A DNA stretch of 64,000 nucleotides. Source: an uncultured Mucispirillum sp. (GTDB taxonomy: Bacteria > Chrysiogenota > Deferribacteres > Deferribacterales > Mucispirillaceae). The DNA lies in contig CALUWI010000005.1 of NCBI GenBank assembly GCA_944324465.1, positions 83,083-147,082 on the forward strand. The letters are read 5' to 3'. A program made the position numbers and the translations under genes. Position 1 is the first letter of the stretch. Each line of letters begins with the position of its first letter. The notes beneath the pieces are model-generated. The model saw nothing but the letters and a program-made list of their open reading frames with translations, did no database searches and had not been told where the DNA came from. Of the stretch, positions 27,718 to 36,995 are shown one piece after another.

Positions 27718-28932
27718 ATGGGTAACATTCGTAACATCGGAATTATTACAGCAGGAGGCGACTGCGGCGGCCTTAATGCAGTTGTTAGAGGTGCTGCAAA
27801 AATGGCAGAATCAAAAGGTATTGGTGCATTAGTTATACCTAATGGTTATGCTGGTCTTTATAATTTAGTTGATTTTGAAAGCCTTACAAACTTAAATGGT
27901 GCTAGGAGCGAAGATATTAAATCTATCAGAGCAGGAAGTGAAGCCGGCCACTCTCGTGTTAAAATTTCTAAAATTAAAGACGATAATAAATATAAAAGAA
28001 TTGTTGACGGCCTTAAAAAATTCAATATTGATGGTCTTGTAATATCTGGCGGTGATGATACAGGCAGTGTTGTTGTTGACCTTCATGAAAATGGTATTCC
28101 TGTTGTTCATGCTCCTAAAACTATGGATTTAGATTTACAAACATATTCTGTTGGCGGCGATTCTACTATTAATAAAATTGCTACTATACTTGAAGATTTA
28201 AAAACTACAGGCAGAACACATAACAGAATAATGGTTATGGAAGTTTTTGGCAGATATGCAGGTCACACAGCTTTCCGCGGCGGTATTGCAGCAGATGCTG
28301 ACTGTATATTAATACCAGAAGTTCCAGTTGATTTTAATGCAGTTTATGAACACATTAAAAGCACATATATGAGAAGAATTTTATCAAGCGATGTTAGAGC
28401 TGGCACATACACTATCGTTGTTGCAGAAGGTGTTAAAGATGAAAACGGCAACCTTTTCTCAGAAGGCGGTGCTAAAGATGCTTTCGGTCATGTTAAACTT
28501 GCAGGTGCTGGTAAATTTGTAAAAAGCAAAATAGAAGAAATGCTTAAAGCTGACCCAGATGTTAAAAAATTCATGAAAGAATCTGGCATGTATGTAGAAG
28601 GACTTCTTGAAATTCCAGAAGTTAGAGATGTAAACCCTGGTCATATTGTTAGATGCGGTGAAAGCTCTGCTTATGATGCAAACTTCGGTAAAGAAGTTGG
28701 TGCTGCTGCAGTTCAGCTTTTAATTGATAATATTCATGGTGTAACAGTATCTCACATTACTGGTAATGGCGAAATTCGTTATATGGTAACAAAAGATGCT
28801 ATCGTTCAAAGACATGTTGATTTAGGTGTACTTGCATTACATGAAAACTTAGGTGTATGTTTCGGTAGAAAACCACAGCCATCTAGTCCTAAATCAGCAA
28901 AAATTGACTCATTACCTGATAGAATATATTAA
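27718..28932 (+). CDS. pfp: 6-phosphofructokinase, pyrophosphate-type by active-site residues
   Basis: The enzyme phosphorylates fructose 6-phosphate in glycolysis. It has 404 aa with GGDCGGLNAVVRG at 14-26. Phosphate-donor choice is read from two positions: ATP enzymes have GGDG and PGT; this one has GGDD (111-114) and PKT (133-135), the pattern of PPi-dependent enzymes. The catalytic loop is PKTMDLDLQTYSVGGDST rather than the usual TIDND, and MEVFGRYAGH replaces the common MGRxAG. It has its own promoter and terminator. Whether it uses PPi or ATP needs assay. Confidence 0.87.
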   Translation: MGNIRNIGIITAGGDCGGLNAVVRGAAKMAESKGIGALVIPNGYAGLYNLVDFESLTNLNGARSEDIKSIRAGSEAGHSRVKISKIKDDNKYKRIVDGLKKFNIDGLVISGGDDTGSVVVDLHENGIPVVHAPKTMDLDLQTYSVGGDSTINKIATILEDLKTTGRTHNRIMVMEVFGRYAGHTAFRGGIAADADCILIPEVPVDFNAVYEHIKSTYMRRILSSDVRAGTYTIVVAEGVKDENGNLFSEGGAKDAFGHVKLAGAGKFVKSKIEEMLKADPDVKKFMKESGMYVEGLLEIPEVRDVNPGHIVRCGESSAYDANFGKEVGAAAVQLLIDNIHGVTVSHITGNGEIRYMVTKDAIVQRHVDLGVLALHENLGVCFGRKPQPSSPKSAKIDSLPDRIY

Positions 28933-28950
28933 TAATTATTAAATCTATTA

Positions 28951-28982
28951 CCCTTTCAGTATAAAAACTGAAAGGGTTTTTT
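28951..28982 (+). terminator. Rho-independent terminator after the phosphofructokinase gene
   Basis: Perfect 10-bp stem from CCCTTTCAGT (28951-28960) and ACTGAAAGGG (28967-28976), loop ATAAAA, followed by six T. Confidence 0.93.
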
Positions 28983-29006
28983 ATATTTACAGTTAGAGTT
29001 TTAATT

Positions 29007-29633
29007 ATGAAGTTTTCTTATAATACTGTGGCACTTGTTTTTGATATTATTGATAAAATATTTTTTAGACTTGGCAGAAATAATCCTAGAAAAGCAATTT
29101 ATAACCTTATTCCAAACAGCAGCATTAATATTTTAGATGTATGTACTGGTACAGGCTCAAATGTTATAAAAATAGCAAAAGATAAACCAAATGTAAAAAT
29201 CACTGGTATAGATAATTCTCAAGGAATGTTAAATGTTGGATTAAAGAAAATATCAAAACATAAACTGAATAATATAAACTTTTTACTGCAGGATGCAGTA
29301 GATATGCAGTTTGAAAGTAAATCTTTTGATTATGCACTAATATCATTAATTCTTCATGAAATGGATAAAAATACATCATATAAAACTCTGCAGAATACAT
29401 ACAATGTATTAAAAGATAATGGCAAATTAATTGTATTTGAATTTATCTATCCAGAAAGCAAAAAATTCTTGCCAAATTTAGCCTTTAAACTTGTAAAAAA
29501 AGTGGAAGATGATAACCTTTTCCCAGAATTTTTATCATATAATAAAGAAGAATATTTTAAGAATAATGGGTTTAAAATAGATAAAATACATAAATTTCAA
29601 TATACAGTAATTTATGAACTTGTAAAAATATAA
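29007..29633 (+). CDS. Class I SAM-dependent methyltransferase (UbiE/type 11-like)
   Basis: A 208-aa methyltransferase. Motif I is ILDVCTGTGSNVIKIA (about 44-59), the acidic loop is ITGIDNSQGML, and SFDYALISLILHEM follows. The N-terminal YNTVALVFDIIDKIFF segment resembles UbiE/MenG, which methylate quinone precursors, but the UbiE signatures are not complete. The substrate is unknown. It is convergent with the DUF1349 remnant, whose stop abuts its own. Confidence 0.7.
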   Translation: MKFSYNTVALVFDIIDKIFFRLGRNNPRKAIYNLIPNSSINILDVCTGTGSNVIKIAKDKPNVKITGIDNSQGMLNVGLKKISKHKLNNINFLLQDAVDMQFESKSFDYALISLILHEMDKNTSYKTLQNTYNVLKDNGKLIVFEFIYPESKKFLPNLAFKLVKKVEDDNLFPEFLSYNKEEYFKNNGFKIDKIHKFQYTVIYELVKI

Positions 29634-30032
29634 CTACAATAAACTACTGTCCGGCTGCTGACCGTCATGAGCAGACCATAAACATTCAGTAATATTCATA
29701 TCTGAAAAAACTGCTTTAAAAGAAGAATTTTCTGGACTGCATACATATACACCAAAAGATATTGTTTTATCTGCTTTATTTAAATGGCATATTCTCATTT
29801 GAGAAAAATCTATTCCATTAAATGAATATTCAATCTTAAAATCACTTTCTCTGCGGCTTAATCTATACCAAATATATTTTATATCTGCAGATACACTTAT
29901 AGTTGCCCAGTCTGAATAACCTGCATTTGTAACTACACTTCCTAAATTATGGCACATTTTGTTTTCATATTCTATTGATGCTTTAATCCAGTTTTCGCTG
30001 TCTAAATAAATTATAATACCGCACTGGTCAAA
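29634..30032 (-). pseudogene. Decayed DUF1349 gene, N-terminal half lost
   Basis: The frame reads like the second half of a DUF1349 (concanavalin-like fold) protein: FDQCGIIIYLDSENWIKA, then NAGYSDWATISV and FSFNGIDFSQMR-like strands. The only in-frame ATG (29957) lies inside conserved sequence. Upstream of it the homology continues to about 30032 with no start codon, and then meets an in-frame TGA (30035-30033). About half of the usual 190-200 residues are missing, and the flagellar gene's stop begins only 20 bp beyond. I therefore call it a remnant rather than a gene of 107 aa. Confidence 0.6.
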
Positions 30033-30053
30033 TCAGTGAATTTCATTTTATAT

Positions 30054-30659
30054 TTATGCTTTAAGATTTATTACAGTTCCAAGCATTTCATCGCTTGTAC
30101 GAATAGTTACAGCATTAGCTTCAAAAAACCTTTGGTTTACTATATTATTTACCATTTCATCATCAATATCTATATTAGAAGAAACCATATAGCCTGATAG
30201 TATGCTAAAGCCTGTTGGTTCATATTCCTGCCCTTCTGCTCCTGCTGGTGTTATTGTGCCAAGCAGCTTGCCGTCACTATATAAATTACCTTCATTATCA
30301 AGGCGAACATTACCACCAGCCCCTGTAAAAAGCAGCTCGCCTGAAGGACCTCTAAAATTACCAAAATCATCTACGGCAAATCTGCCTGCAGCATAGCTGT
30401 AAGTATTTAATAAGTCTTCTTCACTGCCACTGCCAAATACTGCAATGTCAGAAGGCACACCTGTAGGTATAAGACTGCCTTGATTATCATTTGGTCTTAT
30501 AGCATTAAGTTTTACTCCACCAGTGCTTAGTTCAGACAAAAATGCACTGTTAGACTTATAACTTGGTGTTTTTACATTTGCAATATTATTGGCTGTTACA
30601 GCAGAAACTGCAGCTGCAGCATTCAGTGCAGTTGCTGCTCCAAACATGGCATTAATCAA
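30054..30659 (-). CDS. Flagellar basal-body rod/hook family protein (FlgG/FlgF-like)
   Basis: A 201-aa protein with the N-terminal rod/hook signature: AVTANNIANVKTPSYKSNSAF (18-38, close to the ANNLANxxTxGYK consensus). The C-terminal SNIDIDDEMVNNIVNQRFFEANAVTIRTSDEMLG is the typical assembly coiled coil. The middle is shorter than in FlgG (about 260 aa). These proteins are exported and polymerise in the flagellar axis. No other flagellar gene is near, so it may be an accessory rod/hook protein. It follows the acyl-CoA ligase by 15 bp. Confidence 0.8.
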   Translation of the reverse strand: MINAMFGAATALNAAAAVSAVTANNIANVKTPSYKSNSAFLSELSTGGVKLNAIRPNDNQGSLIPTGVPSDIAVFGSGSEEDLLNTYSYAAGRFAVDDFGNFRGPSGELLFTGAGGNVRLDNEGNLYSDGKLLGTITPAGAEGQEYEPTGFSILSGYMVSSNIDIDDEMVNNIVNQRFFEANAVTIRTSDEMLGTVINLKA

Positions 30660-30674
30660 TATATGCTCCCTTTT

Positions 30675-32264
30675 CTATTTAATACCTTCTATTTCCCCTT
30701 TAATAACCATCTCTTTTAACTTTCTTTTTAAGATTTTACCAATAGTTGTTAATGGCAGTTCATCTGGGAAATATACATATTTAGGTATTTTAAAATTAGC
30801 TATATATTTTTTCAAATATGCTTTCACATCTTTTTCTGTAATATTAACATCTGGGTCTTTTTTAATATATGCAAGTATAGTTTCATCGCCGTCTTCATCA
30901 GGTACACTGATAACTGCAGCAGCTTCTACACCTTTTATATTATGAATATGTTCTTCTATCTCTCTAGGATAAACATTCATACCTTTAACTAATATTAAAT
31001 CTTTTTTCCTGTCAACAATAGTTATATATCCATCATTATCCATAGTACCTAAATCACCAGTAAAAAACCAGCCGTTTTTTATGGCTTCTGCAGTTTCTTT
31101 TGGCATTTTCCAGTATCCCTGCATAATATTAGGTCCTTTAGCTATAATTTCACCGACTTCGCCTCTTGGCACTTCCATATCATCTTTATCAACAATTTTA
31201 ACAGATACACCATAAAATGCTCTGCCTACTGTGCCTGCTCTAGGGGCTTCAAGAGTATTTCCTGCTACAACTGGCGATGCTTCTGAAAGCCCATATCCTT
31301 CAATTAATGGTATACCAAATTTTCTTTGAAATTTATTATAAATATCAACAGGCAGACCTGATCCGCTGCATAAGTGTATTTTAATTGGATAAATAAACTT
31401 AATAAAAAGTTTTGGCATTTTAGCTTTAACAAGTGCAGAATACACTGTTGGCACAGCTGCCATAACTGTAGGCCGTTTAAATATTAATATATCTCTGAAT
31501 TTTTTAGTTTTTAAATCCATTACTGATTCTAAAATAACAATAGATGCACCTAAATATGACGGGAACATAATAGTTACTTCAAAAGAATATATATGAAACA
31601 TTGGTAAAAACAGTAAAAATCTGTCTTTATGTGTCATTTTATAAGATACAGCAGCCATTTCCACCATACTTATTAAATTACCATGGGAAAGCATTGCACC
31701 TTTTGGTGCACCTGTTGTGCCTGATGTATAAATAATAACTGCAGTATCTTCCTGTTTTATATCTATTTCAAGAGGAAGTTCGCTCATATTTTTATCTTTA
31801 ACTAATACATTTTCAGCACCCCAGTTTGCAGCACTGTCATCAAATGAAAAAACAGACTTTAAACATGAGCAGTCTTCTTTAACTTTACTAATTATTCCTT
31901 TAAATTTTTCAGAAGTAAAAATGGCTGTTGCTTCGCAGTTTGAAATTATATAGCTTACTTCTTTATCTTTTAAAAAAGTATTTACTGGCACAACTATACC
32001 GCCAGCTTTAGCAATAGCAAAAGCAGCAAATATAAAATAAGGTGAGTTTTCCATCATTATGGCAACTCTGTCACCTTTACGAATACCTGAAAAAGCAAGC
32101 ACTCGTGAAATTTTATTACATAATTTTTCTGCCTGTTCATAAGTATAAACAATATCTTTAAAAAATATGTATTTTTTACTGCCATTTTTAAATGCCTGAT
32201 ATGTTAATATATCAGCAAGTGTTTTAGGTTTTGCAACTTCTTCTTTTTTGCGTTTAAATATCAT
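30675..32264 (-). CDS. Long-chain fatty acid-CoA ligase (AMP-forming)
   Basis: A 529-aa member of the AMP-binding family, which activates fatty acids to acyl-AMP and then acyl-CoA. The phosphate loop is IIYTSGTTGAPKGAM, the adenine loop is EGYGLSEASPVV, and the GWFFTGDLGTMDNDGYI and KDLILVKGMNVYPREIE motifs follow. The catalytic C-terminal lysine is in TTIGKILKRKL. It follows the unknown 290-aa gene by 3 bp and is therefore co-transcribed with it. The chain length of the substrate is not shown. Confidence 0.9.
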   Translation of the reverse strand: MIFKRKKEEVAKPKTLADILTYQAFKNGSKKYIFFKDIVYTYEQAEKLCNKISRVLAFSGIRKGDRVAIMMENSPYFIFAAFAIAKAGGIVVPVNTFLKDKEVSYIISNCEATAIFTSEKFKGIISKVKEDCSCLKSVFSFDDSAANWGAENVLVKDKNMSELPLEIDIKQEDTAVIIYTSGTTGAPKGAMLSHGNLISMVEMAAVSYKMTHKDRFLLFLPMFHIYSFEVTIMFPSYLGASIVILESVMDLKTKKFRDILIFKRPTVMAAVPTVYSALVKAKMPKLFIKFIYPIKIHLCSGSGLPVDIYNKFQRKFGIPLIEGYGLSEASPVVAGNTLEAPRAGTVGRAFYGVSVKIVDKDDMEVPRGEVGEIIAKGPNIMQGYWKMPKETAEAIKNGWFFTGDLGTMDNDGYITIVDRKKDLILVKGMNVYPREIEEHIHNIKGVEAAAVISVPDEDGDETILAYIKKDPDVNITEKDVKAYLKKYIANFKIPKYVYFPDELPLTTIGKILKRKLKEMVIKGEIEGIK

Positions 32265-32267
32265 GCC

Positions 32268-33140
32268 TTACTCCGATAAGTGTATTAAATCGTGACTTCT
32301 ATCATTAAATGCTCTTTTGAGAATAGGAAGTGCTTCATCTTCCACCATATAACTGCCTGAAATCTCAATCATTTCTTTATATTTTACTTGAGCATTTTTT
32401 AAATCAAATTCTTGAATTTCTTCTCCATCATTATCAGAGCCTTTTAAAACCAGTTTACTGCAGAAATCATTAATAAGCAGTGCTTTTGCAATTTCTTTTG
32501 TCTGACTTGCATTTAAATTTTGTTTTTGTTTTGGTGCAGAAATTGTAATATCAGCTTTTAAACCACCAAGTTCATCTATAAGCCCTAATAATGTACCTTC
32601 TTTTGTAGTCATAAATTCTGACTGGTATTCATAACTTGGAAAATTAATTGATACTGCTATTTTTTTATAAAAATCCCATGATAATGTAGTTAAATCTATT
32701 TTATCTTCAAATAAAGGTGTCAATTTCACACTGCCGTCTTTTGAAAATTCATTAAGAAATTTTTTAAAAGCACCTACTGGTCCGCCGCCTGCTGCTGCCA
32801 GTGATAATATAAAGCGTGATTCTGGGTTAACTATTGCATAATAAAGTTCACCAAGAGCACCATCATTTAATGGTATTTCAGCAATACCATCATCTTCTGT
32901 AAACCATACAGGCCATGCACTTTTTTCTTTTACTACTGAAATAAAATAAGTATCTGTTGCAGCAATATCTACCTTACTGTTTATTTTCCAAAAAAAATGG
33001 GACTGCCCTGCATCAAAAGTGCCAGAACTGTCTTCACTTTTAAGTAATGCATCAAAAGAAAGTTTTAATTCATTAAAGTAATCATCTGTTGCTGCTTCAA
33101 TAAAATGATATGAAACTATAGCTTTTTTACTCCAGCTCAA
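32268..33140 (-). CDS. Protein of unknown function (290 aa)
   Basis: I do not recognise this protein. I place the start at TTG 33140 because GGAGG lies 8 bases upstream; the protein then begins SWSKKAIVSYHFIEA. An in-frame ATG at 33224 would add an unlikely Tyr/Leu-rich leader. There is no signal peptide. It has mixed alpha/beta composition with a glycine run (AAAGGGPVGAFKKF, about 143-156), many acidic residues and a central FxSYEYQSEFMTTKEGTLLG-like segment. It is 3 bp ahead of the acyl-CoA ligase gene, suggesting joint control. No function is claimed. Confidence 0.75.
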   Translation of the reverse strand: MSWSKKAIVSYHFIEAATDDYFNELKLSFDALLKSEDSSGTFDAGQSHFFWKINSKVDIAATDTYFISVVKEKSAWPVWFTEDDGIAEIPLNDGALGELYYAIVNPESRFILSLAAAGGGPVGAFKKFLNEFSKDGSVKLTPLFEDKIDLTTLSWDFYKKIAVSINFPSYEYQSEFMTTKEGTLLGLIDELGGLKADITISAPKQKQNLNASQTKEIAKALLINDFCSKLVLKGSDNDGEEIQEFDLKNAQVKYKEMIEISGSYMVEDEALPILKRAFNDRSHDLIHLSE

Positions 33141-33322
33141 AAGAAATACCTCCAAATTTAGTATATATTTATAATATAACAAAATTAATATGTTTTGTAA
33201 ACTTTTATATACATATATTGTCAAGATATTATATAAAAAAAATGAATAAAGGCTACAAACTGCTTGAAATACACATTATTTGCTGATAATATCATAAAAA
33301 AATATATATTAAAGTTGGTGTT

Positions 33323-34336
33323 ATGAAAAAGAAAATTATTATATCATTAGTATCATTAGTTATTTTAGCTGCTGTATCAGTTGCAGCAACAGCTTTTTAT
33401 CTTTATTCATCATCTAAATCTTTTTTAGAGAATAATAAGGTTTCTACAGAATTATTTATTGAAAAAGGTCACAGTTATTCAAAACTTTACAGCGAAATTT
33501 TTAAAAATACAGATACTCCGGCAGGGCTTGATATATACCTTAGAAAAATAGTCAAACTGCCGCAAAATATGAAATTTGGCTACTATATGGCAGATAATAT
33601 TTCATACAGTCAGTTTATATCAAACATTATGAATGGTGTTCAGTCTACTGTAAAAGTAACAGTGCCTGAAGGATTTAATTTATTTGATATTGCTAATGCA
33701 CTTGAAAAAGCAGGCGTTGCAAAAAAAGATGAATTTTTATCTCTTGTATTTAATAAAGAGTATGTAAAAAAAGTAACAGGAAACGACTACAAAAGTTTAG
33801 AAGGTTTTTTATTTCCTGGAACATATAAATTTCCAAAAAACTTTAAAGTAGAATATGTAGTAGATACAATGTATGCCGATTTTAAAAAATATCTTCCTGC
33901 TGATTTTAAAGAAAAAGTCGCAGCTCAGGGTTTAACTGAGTATGAAGCAATTATTTTAGCATCAATTGTGCAGAAAGAAACATATAATGTTTTTGAAGCA
34001 CCAATAGTAGCTTCTGTTTACTATAACAGGCTTAATATTGATATGATTTTACAGGCAGACCCTACTATACTTTATGGTAAATTTTTAAGAGGCGAATATG
34101 AAATAAAAATCGGCAAAGCTGATTTAAGAGATGAAACAAACATATATAACACATATAAACATAAAGGTCTTACCCCTACTCCTATCTGCAACCCTTCATT
34201 AATTGCATTAGAAGCTGTTGCAAACCCTGCAAAAACTAATTATTTATTTTTTGTAGCAAGTAAAGATGGAGAACATTTATTTTCAGAAACTTATGATGTA
34301 CACAGAAGGTATGTAAATGAGCATCAAAAACAATAA
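33323..34336 (+). CDS. mltG: Endolytic murein transglycosylase
   Basis: MltG cuts nascent peptidoglycan strands and stops their growth. The 337-aa protein has an N-terminal membrane anchor (about 5-27), a LysM-like region with VPEGFNLFDIANAL, and the YceG catalytic domain. The catalytic Glu is in ILASIVQKET. QADPTILYG and YNTYKHKGLTPTPICNPS are hallmark segments. It overlaps ppx by 20 bp. Confidence 0.95.
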   Translation: MKKKIIISLVSLVILAAVSVAATAFYLYSSSKSFLENNKVSTELFIEKGHSYSKLYSEIFKNTDTPAGLDIYLRKIVKLPQNMKFGYYMADNISYSQFISNIMNGVQSTVKVTVPEGFNLFDIANALEKAGVAKKDEFLSLVFNKEYVKKVTGNDYKSLEGFLFPGTYKFPKNFKVEYVVDTMYADFKKYLPADFKEKVAAQGLTEYEAIILASIVQKETYNVFEAPIVASVYYNRLNIDMILQADPTILYGKFLRGEYEIKIGKADLRDETNIYNTYKHKGLTPTPICNPSLIALEAVANPAKTNYLFFVASKDGEHLFSETYDVHRRYVNEHQKQ

Positions 34337-35237
34337 TATTGCAGCAGGTATTGATATAGGCAGTAATTCTATAAGGCTGATTATTGCCGAAGTTGAAAAT
34401 AATAAAATAAAAAATATTATTTATCAGGAAAAAGCTACTACAAGACTTGCTACAAATATTAATAAAACTGGCATTTTAGCTGAAGAACCTTTTAAAAAAT
34501 CTATAGATGTACTTGCTGGGTTTAGAAAGGCTCTTGATAAGTATAATGTTGCAAAAATCAAAACTGTTGCAACAAGTGCTGTTCGTGAAGCCCGTAATGG
34601 CGAAGAATTTATTAAAGCTGCTGAAAATGCAGGTATTGAAATATCTATTATCAGTGGAAAAGAAGAAGGTATGCTTGAATATCTTGGTGTATGTTCTGGT
34701 TTTGATGCTGGCAGTCACCCACTGATTCTTGATGTTGGCGGCGGCTCATCAGAAATTATATATATGCAGGAAAATAATGAACTGCATACAGAAAGCCATA
34801 AAATAGGCGTAGTTAAAATGGCAGATATGTTTGACTTTCAAAATGGAAATAATGAAACACTTGAAAAATGTAAAGCATATATAAAAGAATTTTTTAAGGA
34901 TGTTACTATTCCAAACAATATCCAGAATTTTATTGCAACAGCAGGCACTGCCACCACTCTTGCTGCAATAGATATGGAAATGACAGAATATGATTTTAAT
35001 AAAGTTAATGGATATAAAATATCAAAAGAAAAAGTAATAAAAATACTTAATAAAGTATATTCTACCCCATACAACAAAAGACTTGAAATTAAAGGTATGG
35101 ATAAAGGCAGAGAAGATTTAATAATACCAGGTATTTTAATTATATTAGAAATACTAAATAAAACAAGTATTGATATTATTACTGTTTCAGATTTTGGTTT
35201 AAGAGAGGGAGCAGTTGTTAGAGCAGCCAGTAATTAA
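34317..35237 (+). CDS. ppx: Exopolyphosphatase / pppGpp phosphohydrolase family (Ppx/GppA)
   Basis: A 306-aa single-module Ppx/GppA protein, which removes phosphate from polyphosphate or pppGpp. The actin-like phosphate loops are GIDIGSNSIRLIIAE (about 11-25) and ILDVGGGSSEIIYM (about 138-151), and ATAGTATTLAAI follows. The C-terminal HD-like domain of long Ppx enzymes is absent. Its start overlaps mltG and its end overlaps the DUF445 gene, so three genes are translationally linked. Substrate preference is not shown. Confidence 0.9.
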   Translation: MSIKNNNIAAGIDIGSNSIRLIIAEVENNKIKNIIYQEKATTRLATNINKTGILAEEPFKKSIDVLAGFRKALDKYNVAKIKTVATSAVREARNGEEFIKAAENAGIEISIISGKEEGMLEYLGVCSGFDAGSHPLILDVGGGSSEIIYMQENNELHTESHKIGVVKMADMFDFQNGNNETLEKCKAYIKEFFKDVTIPNNIQNFIATAGTATTLAAIDMEMTEYDFNKVNGYKISKEKVIKILNKVYSTPYNKRLEIKGMDKGREDLIIPGILIILEILNKTSIDIITVSDFGLREGAVVRAASN

Positions 35238-36648
35238 TCTTATAACTACACCACTTGTAGCTGGTGTAGTTGGTTATATAACAAATAAAATAGCAATAAA
35301 AATGCTTTTTAGACCTTACGAACCTAAATGGTATACATTAGGATGGCAGGGTATCGTTCCTAAAACAAGGCCAAAATTAGCAGTAAAAATATCAGAAATC
35401 GTTGGTCAGAAACTTTTAGCACATGATGATTTTTTATATGCACTTGAAAATAATGATATAAAAGCAAAAATACACAATATTATTGCAGAAAAACTTAAAA
35501 GCCTTAATTCAAAAGATATTCATGCACTTATAAGACTTTCAAATTTAGAAGATAAAATTATTGATAATAAAGAAGTTATTAATAATGTTTTAAATAATGC
35601 TGCTGTTGCTGTTATAGATATTTTTCTTAACAGGAAAATAGATATTAATAGTTTTAGAGAGCCTGTATTTAATCTTGTAAAAAATTTCAATTTAGAAAAA
35701 GCAATAGATGAGCAGATAGAAAACACAATTAATTCATTTTTATCTGAAAATAAAGCATTACAGGATATTATTCCACAGGACATTTTAAATAGAAAAAATG
35801 ATTTAGTTGAATATTTAACAATCACTATTATGGCTAATATTAGAAAGCTTGGTAAAAATGATATGGTAAAAGCTGTTTTAGCTCAAAAAGTAGTGAACTT
35901 TAAAGACAGTATGCTTTCTTCGGCTACTGGTATGGATATATTAAAAGCAGGATTTATTAATCTGTTTTTAAGTAATGAAAAAATAGAACAGATTGTAGAA
36001 AATGAACTGCCGCATATTACTGAAGATTTATCAACTAACCCAGTTATATATAAAAATATTTATAAAACTATTGAAGAAGAAATAGATAATCTTCTTAAAA
36101 AACCAGTAAGTGAGATAATTGTTAAGTTAGGGTTTAGTGATAATCATGATATAGTTTTATATATTAAAAATCACTTTGTAACAAATACTAATATTTTAGA
36201 AAAAGTTTCTGCTTTAATATTAGATAAGTTATATCAGTACAGCAGCTTAACTGTAAAAGAAATTTTAGTACTTTTAAATATTGATATTTATAAGTTTATT
36301 AAAATAGATGTTATGGACATTTTAAATGCAGAAAACTATAAATTAGTAAAAGCAAATATGATAAATAAATTTACAGCATTTATAAGCAGTAATTATAATA
36401 AGATAGCTGATGTTATTACTGAAATTGCAATTAAGCTCATTAAAAGTAATTTAAAATATGCACTGAATGCTGTAAATATTGAGAAAATAGTAAAAGATAA
36501 AATCAATGCCCTTCCGCTGCCAGAAGTAGAAAATATACTATTTTCCTTTATGAAAGAGCATTTTAAATGGATAAATATTTTAGGCTTTTTTATAGGGTTT
36601 GTGATTGGGCTTGCTCAAGCATTAATGGTATTTTTTACAGGAGCATAA
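35215..36648 (+). CDS. DUF445 family membrane protein
   Basis: A 477-aa protein of the DUF445 family, function unknown. The N-terminal segment ITTPLVAGVVGYITNKIAIKMLFRP with GWQGIVPKTRPKLA is the family signature. The middle is long and helical, and a second hydrophobic helix lies at the C-terminus (about 450-475). The start is TTG 35215 with GGGAG upstream, inside the end of ppx. It converges on a small membrane-protein gene with 3 bp between the stops. Confidence 0.85.
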   Translation: MLEQPVINLITTPLVAGVVGYITNKIAIKMLFRPYEPKWYTLGWQGIVPKTRPKLAVKISEIVGQKLLAHDDFLYALENNDIKAKIHNIIAEKLKSLNSKDIHALIRLSNLEDKIIDNKEVINNVLNNAAVAVIDIFLNRKIDINSFREPVFNLVKNFNLEKAIDEQIENTINSFLSENKALQDIIPQDILNRKNDLVEYLTITIMANIRKLGKNDMVKAVLAQKVVNFKDSMLSSATGMDILKAGFINLFLSNEKIEQIVENELPHITEDLSTNPVIYKNIYKTIEEEIDNLLKKPVSEIIVKLGFSDNHDIVLYIKNHFVTNTNILEKVSALILDKLYQYSSLTVKEILVLLNIDIYKFIKIDVMDILNAENYKLVKANMINKFTAFISSNYNKIADVITEIAIKLIKSNLKYALNAVNIEKIVKDKINALPLPEVENILFSFMKEHFKWINILGFFIGFVIGLAQALMVFFTGA

Positions 36649-36684
36649 AAGCTAGTTGATAATATTTTTCATCTGGCTTTTATA
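36647..36684. terminator. Possible bidirectional terminator between convergent genes
   Basis: AAAAGCTAG (36647-36655) can pair with CTGGCTTTT (36673-36681), 9 bp with one wobble and a 17-base loop. It overlaps the last codons of the small membrane-protein gene. The AT-rich flanks could serve as T tracts either way. Confidence 0.4.
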
Positions 36685-36870
36685 TTCTTCTTCTTTAATT
36701 GCACCACTTTTATAAAGATGAACAAGTTCATCATATTTTGTATTAAAAGCCTGCTCTTTCTGCTCTTTAGGCGGCTGTATTTTACTTTCTTTTTTATGAC
36801 CTTTTGCAAGAAGCACAGCAGCTGCGAGTAACACAACACATGCTGTAATAAATAATATTATACTTACCAT
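36652..36870 (-). CDS. Small membrane protein with SHOCT-like tail
   Basis: From ATG 36870 (AGGACAGGA upstream) this is 72 aa: one membrane helix (about 3-22), a Lys/Gln/Pro-rich linker, and a C-terminal helix pair YDELVHLYKSGAIKEEEYKSQ that fits the SHOCT motif (short oligomerisation domain). An in-frame ATG at 36918 would add 16 residues without a ribosome site. No partner is evident. Confidence 0.65.
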   Translation of the reverse strand: MVSIILFITACVVLLAAAVLLAKGHKKESKIQPPKEQKEQAFNTKYDELVHLYKSGAIKEEEYKSQMKNIIN

Positions 36871-36995
36871 ATTCCTGTCCTTTTTTAACATTTTAATAAA
36901 ATCTATAAATAATGTCAAATATTATTAAAGATATTTCTTGATAATCAAAATGAAATAAAGTAATATCATAACGAAATAGTATGTAAGGACGGTAT

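Noticed and set aside
35215..35237. Frameshift between ppx and the DUF445 gene
   Set aside because: Both proteins are complete; the 23-bp overlap with a TTG start and GGGAG upstream is ordinary translational coupling.
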